Positions 8,137 through 16,246 of a stretch of 64,000 nucleotides of DNA are shown here, piece after piece; the first letter of the stretch is position 1; each line of letters opens with the position of its first letter. Under the pieces are notes generated by a model. It worked only from the letters and a program-made list of their open reading frames with translations, made no database searches and was not told where the DNA came from. The translations under genes and the position numbers were made by a program. Source of the stretch: Alphaproteobacteria bacterium AO1-B (GTDB lineage Bacteria > Pseudomonadota > Alphaproteobacteria > Rhizobiales > Stappiaceae); the NCBI GenBank assembly GCA_001890945.1, contig MLAX01000003.1, positions 1 to 64,000 on the forward strand. Reading direction: 5' to 3'.

Positions 8137-9624
8137 CTAGGCGGCTTCTTGAAGTGTTGCCAGGCGCATGATGCCTTTCTCGTTGACGTCCTCCCCGGAA
8201 AGCTCGCCGGTCATGACGCCTTCGCGCATCACCATCACACGCGAGCAAAGCCCAACGATTTCCGGCAATTCTGAACTGATCACGAGGATAGAGATTCCCT
8301 CGTCAGCCAGCTCCCGGATCATCTTGTAGATCTCTACCTTGGCTCCGATATCGACACCCCGAGTGGGCTCATCGAGGATTAGGACGCGGTGGCAGACACG
8401 AGACCAGCGAGCGATCAGGATCTTTTGCTGGTTGCCACCTGAAAGCTGCCAGACACCATAATCCGGCCCTGGAACTGCTATGTTGAAACGCCGGATTTCG
8501 TCTTTGGCGATTTGGAATTCGTGTTTCCGATTGATGACCGAGTTGTTCGAAACTTCATTCAGGTTCGGGATCGTGATGTTCGCCGCTGTATCCAGCAAGG
8601 GAAGAAGCCCCTGGCCCTTGCGGTCCTCGGTCAGAAAACCAATGCCTCGATCGATCGACTCTCGCGGGTTAGGCTTGTTGTAGTGAGCCCCCATAACGGT
8701 AACTGAGCCTGTTTCACGCTCCATCGACCCAAAAATGGCGTGCGCAATTTCCGAACGTCCGGATCCGACCATGCCGGCCAGTCCGACAACTTCTCCTGGA
8801 TAGAGTTCAAAACTGGCGGACTTGACCTTGGGCGCCATACGAAGGTCTTGAGCGGTGAGAACCGGGACATCATCCGTGCGAGAATTTTTCTCCGGATAGA
8901 TATCGGAGAGCTCCCGCCCGACCATCATTTCCACCAGGCGGTCTTCGTTTATGTCGGCCGTGTTTTCAGTGCCGACATACTGGCCGTCCTTAAGCACACT
9001 CACACGATCCGCGATCTCGAAAATTTCCTCGAGACGGTGAGAGATGTAGATGATGCACACGCCCTGCTCCTTGAGCATGTTCACACGTTCAAACAACAAG
9101 GCAGCTTCGCGTCCGGAGATCACGGCGGTAGGCTCATCCAGAACCAGAAGTTTCGTATCGCCGACCAAAGCCTTGGCGATTTCGACCATCTGTTGGTCTG
9201 CAACGCTCAGGTTCTTCAGGATTTCCGAAGGATCCAGATGGTGGCCCAGACGATCTAAGATTTCTGTGGCCCGGCGGGTCATCTCGGGATAATCGATCCG
9301 GCCCCAACGACCGCGCGGCTCTTCCCCGATAAAGATGTTTTCAGCCACCGTCATTTCCGGGAAAAGCATCAGTTCCTGATAGATCACATGGATGCCTGCA
9401 TCCATCGCCTGACGAGGCGATTCCCAGTTGCGTGCCTCACCGTCGTAGGTGATCTCACCTTCTTCGGGGATGTATGCCCCTGCCATGACCTTGATCAAGG
9501 TCGATTTGCCGGCTCCATTCTCACCTAGCAGCGCGTGGACCTCGCCAGCTTTTGCTTCAAAGGAAACGTTGTCGAGCGACTTAACGCCGGGAAAAACCTT
9601 GGTGATGTTTTTCAGGTTTATCAT
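8137..9624 (-). CDS. Rbs/Mgl-type double ATPase of the sugar ABC importer
   Basis: A 495-residue protein with two ABC cassettes. The first has Walker A GENGAGKST, signature-region LSVADQQMVEIAKAL and Walker B LLVLDEPTAV. The second has the altered P-loop GMVGSGRSE normal for RbsA/MglA, signature LSGGNQQKILIARW and LILDEPTRGVD. The ATG at 9624 is chosen because AGGAG sits 7 nt upstream; a longer frame back to 9651 has no better site. It follows the binding-protein gene after a 150-bp gap containing three hairpins, consistent with lower expression of the ATPase than of the binding protein. Confidence 0.92.
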   Translation of the reverse strand: MINLKNITKVFPGVKSLDNVSFEAKAGEVHALLGENGAGKSTLIKVMAGAYIPEEGEITYDGEARNWESPRQAMDAGIHVIYQELMLFPEMTVAENIFIGEEPRGRWGRIDYPEMTRRATEILDRLGHHLDPSEILKNLSVADQQMVEIAKALVGDTKLLVLDEPTAVISGREAALLFERVNMLKEQGVCIIYISHRLEEIFEIADRVSVLKDGQYVGTENTADINEDRLVEMMVGRELSDIYPEKNSRTDDVPVLTAQDLRMAPKVKSASFELYPGEVVGLAGMVGSGRSEIAHAIFGSMERETGSVTVMGAHYNKPNPRESIDRGIGFLTEDRKGQGLLPLLDTAANITIPNLNEVSNNSVINRKHEFQIAKDEIRRFNIAVPGPDYGVWQLSGGNQQKILIARWSRVCHRVLILDEPTRGVDIGAKVEIYKMIRELADEGISILVISSELPEIVGLCSRVMVMREGVMTGELSGEDVNEKGIMRLATLQEAA

Positions 9625-9660
9625 TCCCATGCTCCTGTCATCAGCCAACAATTGCTCTTA

Positions 9661-9763
9661 GGCTTTTCGAAACGGTCTGGATGCATGACGAACCGTTTTG
9701 AAAAGCCCCGGAAATTCATCCGGGGAGTTGGTGTCGCGGCTGGGCAAGACACTGCCGCGACAC
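9661..9763 (-). terminator. Three consecutive intercistronic stem-loops after the binding-protein gene
   Basis: In minus-strand mRNA order: a perfect 10-bp stem (9731-9740 with 9754-9763, GTGTCGCGGC), a 6-bp CCGGGG/CCCCGG stem (9706-9725), and a 16-position stem with one mismatch (9661-9676 with 9692-9707, GGCTTTTC...). Their position between binding-protein and ATPase genes fits processing/attenuation that raises binding-protein levels. Confidence 0.7.
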
Positions 9764-9774
9764 TGGTGGGAGGG

Positions 9775-10917
9775 TTAGTTGGGATAGTTCGCGGAGAAGT
9801 TCTCCGGATCGTAATCAGCACCAATGCCGTGACCCATGATGTAGGTGCCTGGCTTGTCGGGTTGGGCATAATCTGCCAGCGCAACAGTGCCTTGAATGGT
9901 CTCAGTGTTGTGACCTTCAGAGATGATGATCGGGGCAGGGACGTTGAACTGCTTCGGTACCGGCTTGCCGGACAGGATGTCCATAGCAAGATCAACACCA
10001 AACCCGCCGATTGACGGTGTGTAGTCGACGCCCGCGAACGGGAAGCCATGCTCCAGCGCAAGCAGATACATCCGGTTCATGTCGCCACCGGTGTGCGGTG
10101 GGATGTCTTCGGAGGCAAAACCTGCGCTCAGGAAGGCCTCAACGGAACCAGAACCCTGCAGGCCGGAGTCCGCCCAGACACCATCAATGTCCTTGCCGAA
10201 TCGCTGAATGACAGCTGACATGATCGACTTACCGTTGGCCGGGCTCCAGCCAGTATATTGGGTGTCGAGAATTTCGATGCCCGGGTATTTGGCAAAGATT
10301 TCACGCGCCGTTTCGAGGCGAGTTTCAGCTGGCGAAGCACCAGCCCGGCCCGGGAGCAAAACGATTTTGCCTTCACCGCCGAGATGCTCTGCAAGCCATG
10401 TCGCGCTGTGACAGGCCAGATATGTATCAGACGCGGTAGCAAAGGTGACGTAGTTGTCCTCGTTATTGACTGTGCGAGCAACACTTACGACCGGCACACC
10501 ACGCCGCATCACGCGGCCCATGATCGGATCCAGAGAGTCAGCTGCTTGCGGGTTCACCATCAGCAGATCAATGTCCTGGTTCAAAAGATCCTGAATGTCG
10601 GAGATTTGCTTCGTCGCATCCCCGTTGGCATCCGTGATAATGAATTTCTGCAGTTTATCGGCATGCTTTTCCGCACCGTTTTCAACGGTATGGAAAAAGG
10701 TGCGTAGCCAGCCGTCGCGCAATTCCGCATTAGAGAAACCAATCGTATATGGCGGTTCTTTTTTGAACTGTGACGTGTCCATCGTTTCGGATGCTGCCGG
10801 TGCGCATTCAGGTGCAGCAGCGGCGGCAGGTGAAACCAGGCCCAAAGCGGATGCGGAGACCAGTGCGCCAACCGCGATTGTGGCTTTGGCACCGAAAATG
10901 AAAGCAGAACGGTTCAT
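9775..10917 (-). CDS. Periplasmic sugar-binding protein, Rbs-type (Peripla_BP_4)
   Basis: A 380-residue lipid-free secreted binding protein. A signal peptide runs to about residue 30 (hydrophobic core VGALVSASALGLVSP, then AAAAA), followed by TIGFSNAELRDGWLRTF, the first strand of an RbsB-like fold, ITDANGDATKQISDIQDLL and GDMNRMYLLALEHG. The start at 10917 is chosen because AGGAAGG stands 7 nt upstream; a longer frame to 11118 overlaps the upstream TPP gene and has no signal sequence. It delivers the substrate of this operon to the paired permeases. The family covers ribose, xylose, inositol, autoinducer-2 and erythritol, so the ligand is open. Confidence 0.9.
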   Translation of the reverse strand: MNRSAFIFGAKATIAVGALVSASALGLVSPAAAAAPECAPAASETMDTSQFKKEPPYTIGFSNAELRDGWLRTFFHTVENGAEKHADKLQKFIITDANGDATKQISDIQDLLNQDIDLLMVNPQAADSLDPIMGRVMRRGVPVVSVARTVNNEDNYVTFATASDTYLACHSATWLAEHLGGEGKIVLLPGRAGASPAETRLETAREIFAKYPGIEILDTQYTGWSPANGKSIMSAVIQRFGKDIDGVWADSGLQGSGSVEAFLSAGFASEDIPPHTGGDMNRMYLLALEHGFPFAGVDYTPSIGGFGVDLAMDILSGKPVPKQFNVPAPIIISEGHNTETIQGTVALADYAQPDKPGTYIMGHGIGADYDPENFSANYPN

Positions 10918-10979
10918 TGCAGTTTCCTTCCTATTCGAGTTTAAGTGACTGTTTTTGTTTATTTGTTTTGGGTAGAAGA

Positions 10980-12842
10980 TCAGCCGACCGCGCCTTCCGC
11001 CTTGACGATCTTCACGTTTGACGTATCGCGACCCTGATGTTGTTCGGCTGCGAAACCAGCGGCGTAATCGTCGCGGACCGCTTGCGGAGCGGTCGGCACT
11101 GGCGGGAAGTCCCACCACCCAACGACATTCGATGCTGCGATGCTGACGTCCCTGGTGATCGGAACTTCGACAAGTGCAGGGCCACCGCTTTCGAGCGCCG
11201 CCTTGATCGTTGATCCGATTTCATCAACACGCTGAACCTGGGTTGCGAAGTCGAACCCGAAGGACTTTGCGAGCGCTGGAAACTTCACCGAGTAGGGCTC
11301 GGAGTTTTCGCCCGGCTTTGAGAACTCGGAAATGATGTTCCGCCCCATCAACGCATCCTGACCGTCCCGGATAGAGATGTAGCCGGAGTTGTTCAGAACC
11401 AGGAAGACGACCGGGATGTTGTAGGCCACACAGGTCGCGAGTTCCTGCATGCACATCATGAAGTCACCGTCCCCGATGATGCAGACCACCGGAGCATCAG
11501 GCTTGGCAAGCTTTGCGCCGATCGCCGCCGGAAGGGCGAAGCCCATCGGTGAATAACTGCCGGGAGTAATGTGTGTACGCGGCTCGTAAATCGGGAAGTC
11601 TTGCTTGGTCGAGCTCTGCGGGTGCCCGGAGCCCACCGTGACAATCCCGTTGCGCGGAAGAACTTTCCGCAATTCCCGCAAGGTGCGCAGCATGGTCGTC
11701 GGGATCTTGTCGTGAGAGCGGCGTGGCTCTTGGATTTCATCCCATTCCGCCCAAAGCCGAACGAGTTTGTCGTGATGATCAGATCTGCGCTCATAGGCCT
11801 TTCGGGCCTGCTCGTCCGAGATGCCGGCGTCGATATCTTCCAAAGCCAAGGAGATATCTGAAACGACCCCAACTTCAACCGGATAGTTCTTGCCGATTTC
11901 CCGGGGATCAATGTCTACATGGATGAGCTTGGACTCAGGTATGGAGAAGCTCACGCCTTTGCGCCAAGAAGACGCTGACCAGTCAGTGAACCGGCATCCA
12001 AGCGACATGACCACATCAGCAGTGCTTGCCAACGTATTCCCCGGAAGGGAGCCGGGCCAACCGACAGTGCCAGCATTCATCGGGTGGTCTTCAGGCAGGG
12101 CACCTTTGCCGTTCCACGTAAAGACAACCGGAATACCAAGGCGTTCGACGAGACGCTTGAGAGCGGGGCTGGCGTTTGAAGTAATTGCTCCACCCCCTGC
12201 GACGATGCACGGGCGCTCTGCGTTTAGGAGTAATTCGATCGCCGCCTCAATAGCCTGGCTATCTGCTCTTTGTCTGCCAGTAGGCAGGCGTTTTTCAAGG
12301 TCTTGCACATCGATATCGGTATTGGCCGATTGAACATCGAGCGGAATGTCGACGTGCACAGGTCCTGGACGCCCGGTCATCATCGCATTGAATGCGCGAT
12401 GCATGATAAAGGGAGCAGAGTCCGGAGTAATCATGTCGAAGTTGCGTTTGGTTACCTGCTCCGTGACCTTTGTGAAGTCCGGAGTGTTTTCCCGGTCCAT
12501 TTCCTGCATGACGCCGTGCCCACGCATGTGGGTGGACGCAGCGCCCGTAATCAACATCAGTGCAGTTGAATCGCAGTGCGCGTTGGCCAGCCCCATGATC
12601 GTGTTGGCGGCGCCTGGTCCAATGGATGTGCAGGCTGCTATCGGTTGACCGGTCACCCGATAGTGGGCATCCGCGATGTGGACCGCTGCCTGCTCGTGCA
12701 TAGTTTGAACGACGGGTATATCGGAACCTGGATCGTTGAACGCATCGATGAGGTTCCAGTTTCCGTGTCCGGGTAAGCCGGTGATGTATGGCACGCCATA
12801 GGCTTTCAGCGCCCGGCCGATAAGGTGACCGACGGTTTTCAT
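10980..12842 (-). CDS. TPP-dependent enzyme, acetolactate-synthase-like
   Basis: A 620-residue enzyme with the three-domain plan of the ThDP family: an N-terminal PYR domain with the cofactor-activating Glu50 (TMHEQAAVHIAD), a central Rossmann-like domain (residues about 190-330) and a C-terminal PP domain with the metal-diphosphate motif GDGDFMM followed by LVLNNSGY. The GLPGHGN near residue 22 resembles the corresponding loop of inositol-pathway IolD, but overall length and context differ. It is the first gene of the operon and is divergent from the LacI regulator, so it is probably the committed carbon-carbon cleaving or ligating step for the imported substrate. Not an ilvB: no small subunit and no branched-chain genes nearby. 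Confidence 0.85.
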   Translation of the reverse strand: MKTVGHLIGRALKAYGVPYITGLPGHGNWNLIDAFNDPGSDIPVVQTMHEQAAVHIADAHYRVTGQPIAACTSIGPGAANTIMGLANAHCDSTALMLITGAASTHMRGHGVMQEMDRENTPDFTKVTEQVTKRNFDMITPDSAPFIMHRAFNAMMTGRPGPVHVDIPLDVQSANTDIDVQDLEKRLPTGRQRADSQAIEAAIELLLNAERPCIVAGGGAITSNASPALKRLVERLGIPVVFTWNGKGALPEDHPMNAGTVGWPGSLPGNTLASTADVVMSLGCRFTDWSASSWRKGVSFSIPESKLIHVDIDPREIGKNYPVEVGVVSDISLALEDIDAGISDEQARKAYERRSDHHDKLVRLWAEWDEIQEPRRSHDKIPTTMLRTLRELRKVLPRNGIVTVGSGHPQSSTKQDFPIYEPRTHITPGSYSPMGFALPAAIGAKLAKPDAPVVCIIGDGDFMMCMQELATCVAYNIPVVFLVLNNSGYISIRDGQDALMGRNIISEFSKPGENSEPYSVKFPALAKSFGFDFATQVQRVDEIGSTIKAALESGGPALVEVPITRDVSIAASNVVGWWDFPPVPTAPQAVRDDYAAGFAAEQHQGRDTSNVKIVKAEGAVG

Positions 12843-12859
12843 GCCGCAATTTCCTCCCT

Positions 12860-13038
12860 TTGCGCAATCTTTCCGAAATATTTCCGGAATAATTTGCGCA
12901 AGTCAACGGAAAATTGCGGATGACCGACCGCATTCCGAAGTGTAAGCTGCTAACAAGTTGAACAAACAACAGAATGCCGATAAAAATATTTTTCGATGTT
13001 TATAGTTTTCCGGGCCGCCAGTGTCCTTTCCCGGAAAG
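12860..13038. promoter_or_regulatory. Candidate LacI operators in the divergent promoter
   Basis: The TPP-gene/LacI intergenic region contains CpG-centred palindromes typical of LacI-family operators: TTGCGCAA at 12860-12867 and again at 12894-12901 (34 bp between centres), with TTTCCGGAAT between them (12881-12890), and CTTTCCCGGAAAG at 13026-13038, 19 bp before the regulator start. Which of the two motif types is the true operator is not decided by sequence. Confidence 0.55.
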
Positions 13039-13057
13039 TTTCGGAAAAAGGTGATGC

Positions 13058-14083
13058 TTGTCCGGCAAAATTACGCTTAGAGATGTTGCGAAAGCTGCGC
13101 AGGTGGCTGAATCGACCGCGTCGCGCGCTTTGGCTGGCAGTGGCCAATTGTCTGAAGATACCCGTCAGAGAATTTTGAATGCCGCGGCAAGCCTCGGCTA
13201 TGAAGTCTCCGCAAGGGCGCCGACTGTATCTGTTACCAAGTCCGGACGCCGCGGCGTGATTGGCGTGGTCGTCGCGGCCCTGCACAACTCATTCTATCCG
13301 TACCTTCTCGATCGTCTTCATAATGAGCTCGATGATCTCGGGTTCGATATGGTGCTGATCATTGATGAGATCACGCGCGACCGGGCGGGCCGTAAACTGC
13401 GGTCTTTGCTGGATATTCTTGATGGTGTGATTGTTACCACTGCCATGATCGATTCCCCCATGGTTGAATTCCTGAAAGACCGTGAAATGCCTACGGTTCT
13501 CGCGATCCGTTCGAACCAGAAGGGGGACGTGCATGTTGTCGAGAGCGACAATTACTCCGCAGGAGCGGAGGCAATGTCTCATCTTTTGTCGCTCGGTCAT
13601 CGCCGGATCGGATTTCTCATGGGGCCGGACACGACATCAACGACAGCCGGTCGCCTTGAGGGGGCCAAGGCTGTGCTTAAGAATGCCGGCGTTCCTTTTG
13701 AAACTGATCTGATGCACCATACGGAATTCACGCACGAAGGCGGCTATTCAGGCTGCATCCATTTGCTGCGATCAGAAACTCCGCCCACAGCCATTTTTTG
13801 CGCAAACGATGTGATTGCGATCGGTGCTCTGGATGCCGCGCAAAAGATCGGTCTGAAGGTTCCAGAAGATGTCTCTATTATCGGCGTTGACGACATACCC
13901 ATGGCCAGCTGGAGCATGATTTCGCTGACGACAGTCCGGCAGCCCATCGGCGAAATCGGTTCGATGGCCGCAAAACTGATTTCTGAGGCGGTCAGGGACG
14001 GCGGCGATGGCAAGGCTAAGCATCATATTCTGCCGACTAGCCTTGTAATGCGCGCGACGACTGGGGTGGCAAAGGAAGATTAA
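13058..14083 (+). CDS. LacI-family transcriptional regulator of the TPP/ABC/HDH operon
   Basis: 341 residues. Residues 4-25 are the LacI HTH (ITLRDVAKAAQVAESTASRA), followed by the hinge helix region and a periplasmic-binding-like sensor domain (GVIGVVVAALHNSFYPYLL onward; FCANDVIAIGALDAAQKIG). The TTG at 13058 is preferred because AAAGG lies 6 nt before it and the HTH starts at residue 5; no in-frame ATG precedes it. It is divergent from the operon it most likely represses, with palindromes in between. Inducer unknown. Confidence 0.9.
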   Translation: MSGKITLRDVAKAAQVAESTASRALAGSGQLSEDTRQRILNAAASLGYEVSARAPTVSVTKSGRRGVIGVVVAALHNSFYPYLLDRLHNELDDLGFDMVLIIDEITRDRAGRKLRSLLDILDGVIVTTAMIDSPMVEFLKDREMPTVLAIRSNQKGDVHVVESDNYSAGAEAMSHLLSLGHRRIGFLMGPDTTSTTAGRLEGAKAVLKNAGVPFETDLMHHTEFTHEGGYSGCIHLLRSETPPTAIFCANDVIAIGALDAAQKIGLKVPEDVSIIGVDDIPMASWSMISLTTVRQPIGEIGSMAAKLISEAVRDGGDGKAKHHILPTSLVMRATTGVAKED

Positions 14084-14173
14084 GTGGCATCAAAGACTAT
14101 TTGTTCTCGTAAAAGGATATCGCTCATTTGGCTTTGTCCCTGCTTAGACAGTTTTCCCATGCATGGTGAGATT

Positions 14174-14223
14174 TTTCGGAGAAGAAAGCGCTGTGAATGA
14201 CAGTATTTATCATTTCTCCGAAA
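14174..14223. repeat. 10-bp inverted repeat flanking a 30-bp spacer
   Basis: TTTCGGAGAA at 14174-14183 is the exact complement of 14214-14223. It lies just before dispersed element copy B and downstream of the LacI gene. It could be an operator, a transcript hairpin, or part of the insertion context of copy B; the other two copies lack it. Confidence 0.4.
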
Positions 14224-14234
14224 CCAATGGATGG

Positions 14235-14311
14235 AAGTCCTCGAGAAACCGCGATGACGCTTTGGGGATGCCTCCTGGGGGCGGCAGCTCGGCCGCGCTA
14301 AACCAAGGAAG
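14235..14311 (+). repeat. 77-nt dispersed intergenic element, copy B
   Basis: Same length and strand as copies A and C. The hairpin in its right half is GCGGC-AGCTCG-GCCGC; relative to copy A the outer pair changes from T-A to G-C, which keeps pairing. The central block TGACGCTTTGGGGATGCCT is identical to copy C except the last base context. Confidence 0.75.
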
Positions 14312-14382
14312 AAGGCAGAGGTGATGGTATCAGTTTACTGCTCGAAACGGACATCCCGTGAGGCGGTCACGGCTTCCTTTAC

Positions 14383-15135
14383 CTAAACCGCTCCCGGCGT
14401 TGCTGGCGGGTTCCGGTGATCCCGTTTGCGGCGCGCGACCGCATACCGTCCGCGTGGATGCGGTTCACTGTGCACGGTGTCGGTGAATCGTTCCCAGGGA
14501 AACTCAGAAGAAACACTCTCGGCCTGTTCGATGTAGGCCACCCGTTTTTGGTCTTCGGTGTATACCTGACGGGGAACAAGTTGAACCTGCGCGAGCGGAA
14601 CGTTGAAGGGCAGTCGAATTTCGCGGTTTGTTTCCGTGATGCGGATATTCACGAAGATGGGACATGGTTTGAATTCGTCCGTCTCAACCATGCCTTCGTA
14701 GACCTGGAATGGGCCGCGTGGCGTGTTGGCGGGTGCACGCACCAGAACACTCCACCCCGGCGCGGTTTCCACGAAGTGGCCAGTGAAGATCTGGAGGGTG
14801 CTTGGCAGCGGGACGGGTCTGAGGAACGCCGGGAAATGGCGCTTTAAACTATCCGGCGCAAGATTTTCCCATTCCTTCTTGAAACCGTCATTCAGATATT
14901 CGCTCTTCACGAGAACCCATTCACCTTCCAGATAGGCATAAACAATGTCCTCGCTAACCGTCAGCGTGAGCGTTTTGGGCGGATAGACGTACCAACCGAA
15001 GGAAGAGGCGGTGCGCATGGCCTCACAATAGCGAAACGCATCCGTTGGCATGCTTCCATATGCTGACGGGTCGGCCGGTATGATGGCCGGAACACCATCG
15101 AACATCTTGTAGAACTTTATGAGGTGCTCGGACAT
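14383..15135 (-). CDS. DUF6065-like conserved hypothetical protein
   Basis: A 250-residue soluble protein without signal peptide. Tryptophan-, proline- and phenylalanine-rich motifs such as FGWYVYPPKTL (near 46), LPSTLQIFTGHFVETAPGW (near 110) and a closing segment IEQAESVSSEFPWERF match my memory of the uncharacterised DUF6065 family; this naming is from recall. The basic C-terminal tail (RGRYAVARRKRDHRN) looks disordered. It is the last gene of a minus-strand series that begins with three tiny ORFs, with no transporter or regulator attached. Function unknown; a role in handling the small peptides is only a contextual guess. Confidence 0.6.
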   Translation of the reverse strand: MSEHLIKFYKMFDGVPAIIPADPSAYGSMPTDAFRYCEAMRTASSFGWYVYPPKTLTLTVSEDIVYAYLEGEWVLVKSEYLNDGFKKEWENLAPDSLKRHFPAFLRPVPLPSTLQIFTGHFVETAPGWSVLVRAPANTPRGPFQVYEGMVETDEFKPCPIFVNIRITETNREIRLPFNVPLAQVQLVPRQVYTEDQKRVAYIEQAESVSSEFPWERFTDTVHSEPHPRGRYAVARRKRDHRNPPATPGAV

Positions 15136-15299
15136 TCGGATCTCGGTTTTGCAGGAGGTCCCCTATCAGGGGAGTGGCTGATCGAACGGGAGAGCTTTGA
15201 GAGACTTGCAAGCTGCCGTCACTTTAGCTGGATGCCCGGAACACTGAAACGACCGCAGCGCAGTTTGACTGTGCCGCATGGCCGTTCGGCTTTTGCAGG

Positions 15300-15440
15300 C
15301 TAGAAACAATCCCGCATGATCCTGCGCCCGGCCGGCGTTTGAACAACGCGCGGCATCAAGTTGTAAGACGCCCCAACGGCGGTCGGAGCAGCCTTGCGGA
15401 CCGTGGGCAGTTTATCGATTTTCCGGTGTTCCGTTTTCAT
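15300..15440 (-). CDS. Small basic peptide, 46 residues
   Basis: The ATG at 15440 is preceded by AAGGAGA at good distance, which argues for translation. The product is basic (LPTVRKAAP, PAGRRIMRDCF), has a single Cys at the second-last position, and no hydrophobic segment. It lies between a 32-codon ORF and the DUF6065-like gene on the same strand. No family recognised. Confidence 0.5.
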   Translation of the reverse strand: MKTEHRKIDKLPTVRKAAPTAVGASYNLMPRVVQTPAGRRIMRDCF

Positions 15441-15499
15441 CTGTTTCTCCTTCTTGTCTTGGCTTGGTCGAAAGACTCCAACGCGGGCCGCTAAGGGTT

Positions 15500-15598
15500 T
15501 CAAAAGGGATCAAAGCGAGGGATGTTGGCTTTTCGACCCTCGGCGATCTCAAATGTATTTGCGAACCCGTCCGAAATGTCCCGCAAACTCTCGGTCAT
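15500..15598 (-). CDS. Possible very small acidic peptide, 32 residues
   Basis: The frame starts with ATG 15 nt after the stop of the CPTGWNC peptide gene and ends 59 nt before the next small ORF. It encodes an acidic N-terminal half (MTESLRDISDGF) and ends NIPRFDPF. No clear ribosome binding site, so it is the weakest member of the set. Confidence 0.3.
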   Translation of the reverse strand: MTESLRDISDGFANTFEIAEGRKANIPRFDPF

Positions 15599-15613
15599 AC
15601 CGGCCGTTGGCTG

Positions 15614-15751
15614 TCAGCAGTTCCAGCCTGTGGGGCAGGCCAATGCCTGTGATGTGCCAAGTACTCCAGACATCTCCAAAATTACTGCTGAAGCGATTAT
15701 GGCGATTGCAATGACGCCGTATGCGGATAGATGTTTTTTCACATTATTCAT
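15614..15751 (-). CDS. 45-residue exported peptide ending CPTGWNC
   Basis: GGAGG stands 7 nt before the ATG, a near-ideal ribosome binding site. The product has a basic start (NNVKKH), a hydrophobic core (VIAIAIIASAVIL) and a signal-peptidase-I-like ALA just before the final seven residues CPTGWNC. Cleavage there would release a heptapeptide with Cys at both ends, able to form one disulfide ring. The context around the Cys is not a good lipobox (ALAC). If uncleaved, it would be a single-span membrane peptide with a short outer tail. No known peptide family recognised. Confidence 0.6.
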   Translation of the reverse strand: MNNVKKHLSAYGVIAIAIIASAVILEMSGVLGTSQALACPTGWNC

Positions 15752-15819
15752 TTAAAGTCCTCCCGGTTTCTAATCACAGGTAACTGTATGTCCAGATATT
15801 GCTTGACTTTTATTTGGGA

Positions 15820-15866
15820 GGGAGAGTTTGATATTACAAATTAATGATATGTAATGGATCTCTCCC
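15820..15866. promoter_or_regulatory. Nested inverted repeat upstream of the small-peptide genes
   Basis: GGGAGAG (15820-15826) pairs with CTCTCCC (15860-15866), and inside it ATTAC (15833-15837) pairs with GTAAT (15851-15855), around an A/T-rich centre. It lies 69 bp before the 45-residue peptide gene, where an operator or leader hairpin would be expected. Confidence 0.45.
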
Positions 15867-16246
15867 GATTTAATTGGATGAACGTGTTCGCTTTACGCTA
15901 TCGGGGCATCTTCTGACAAAAGACGTTCTGCCCTTTGAGCTTTGACCAAGCAGCTTTTGCGGCAGACCGTATGGATAATGTCAGACGCGCGAGCCGTCCG
16001 CTCCCAGCCCAAGCGTGGTTTGGTCGAAAACGGCCCTAAGCGGACATTGGATGAATGGGTACAATTTTGTAGTTAGGACGACTTGCTAGTCCCTTTTCTC
16101 AAACTAAACGTTTTCCGCTTGCCCGAACATCTTGACGCCACATCGGGCTTGCTCCTTAAACCAACCGGGAGCCTGACCCGCAAAACTCTCATCTGAAATG
16201 GCTCTGTTTTTGAGGAGCAGAGCAGCTCAGCATTTTCTGACCACAG
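15867..16246. other. Gene-less stretch
   Basis: 380 bp without a supported gene on either strand. It contains scattered GC-rich fragments with GCCGTCCGCT and GCGGACATT (around 15991 and 16039) that could be worn repeat sequence; nothing else stands out. Confidence 0.4.

Noticed and set aside
10980..12842. Biosynthetic acetolactate synthase (ilvB)
   Set aside because: No ilvH-type small subunit or branched-chain genes; context is a sugar-type importer with LacI control.
15124..15303. Open plus-strand frame starting GTG, ending ...HGRSAFAG
   Set aside because: Overlaps the DUF6065-like start, no ribosome binding site, and length is expected by chance.
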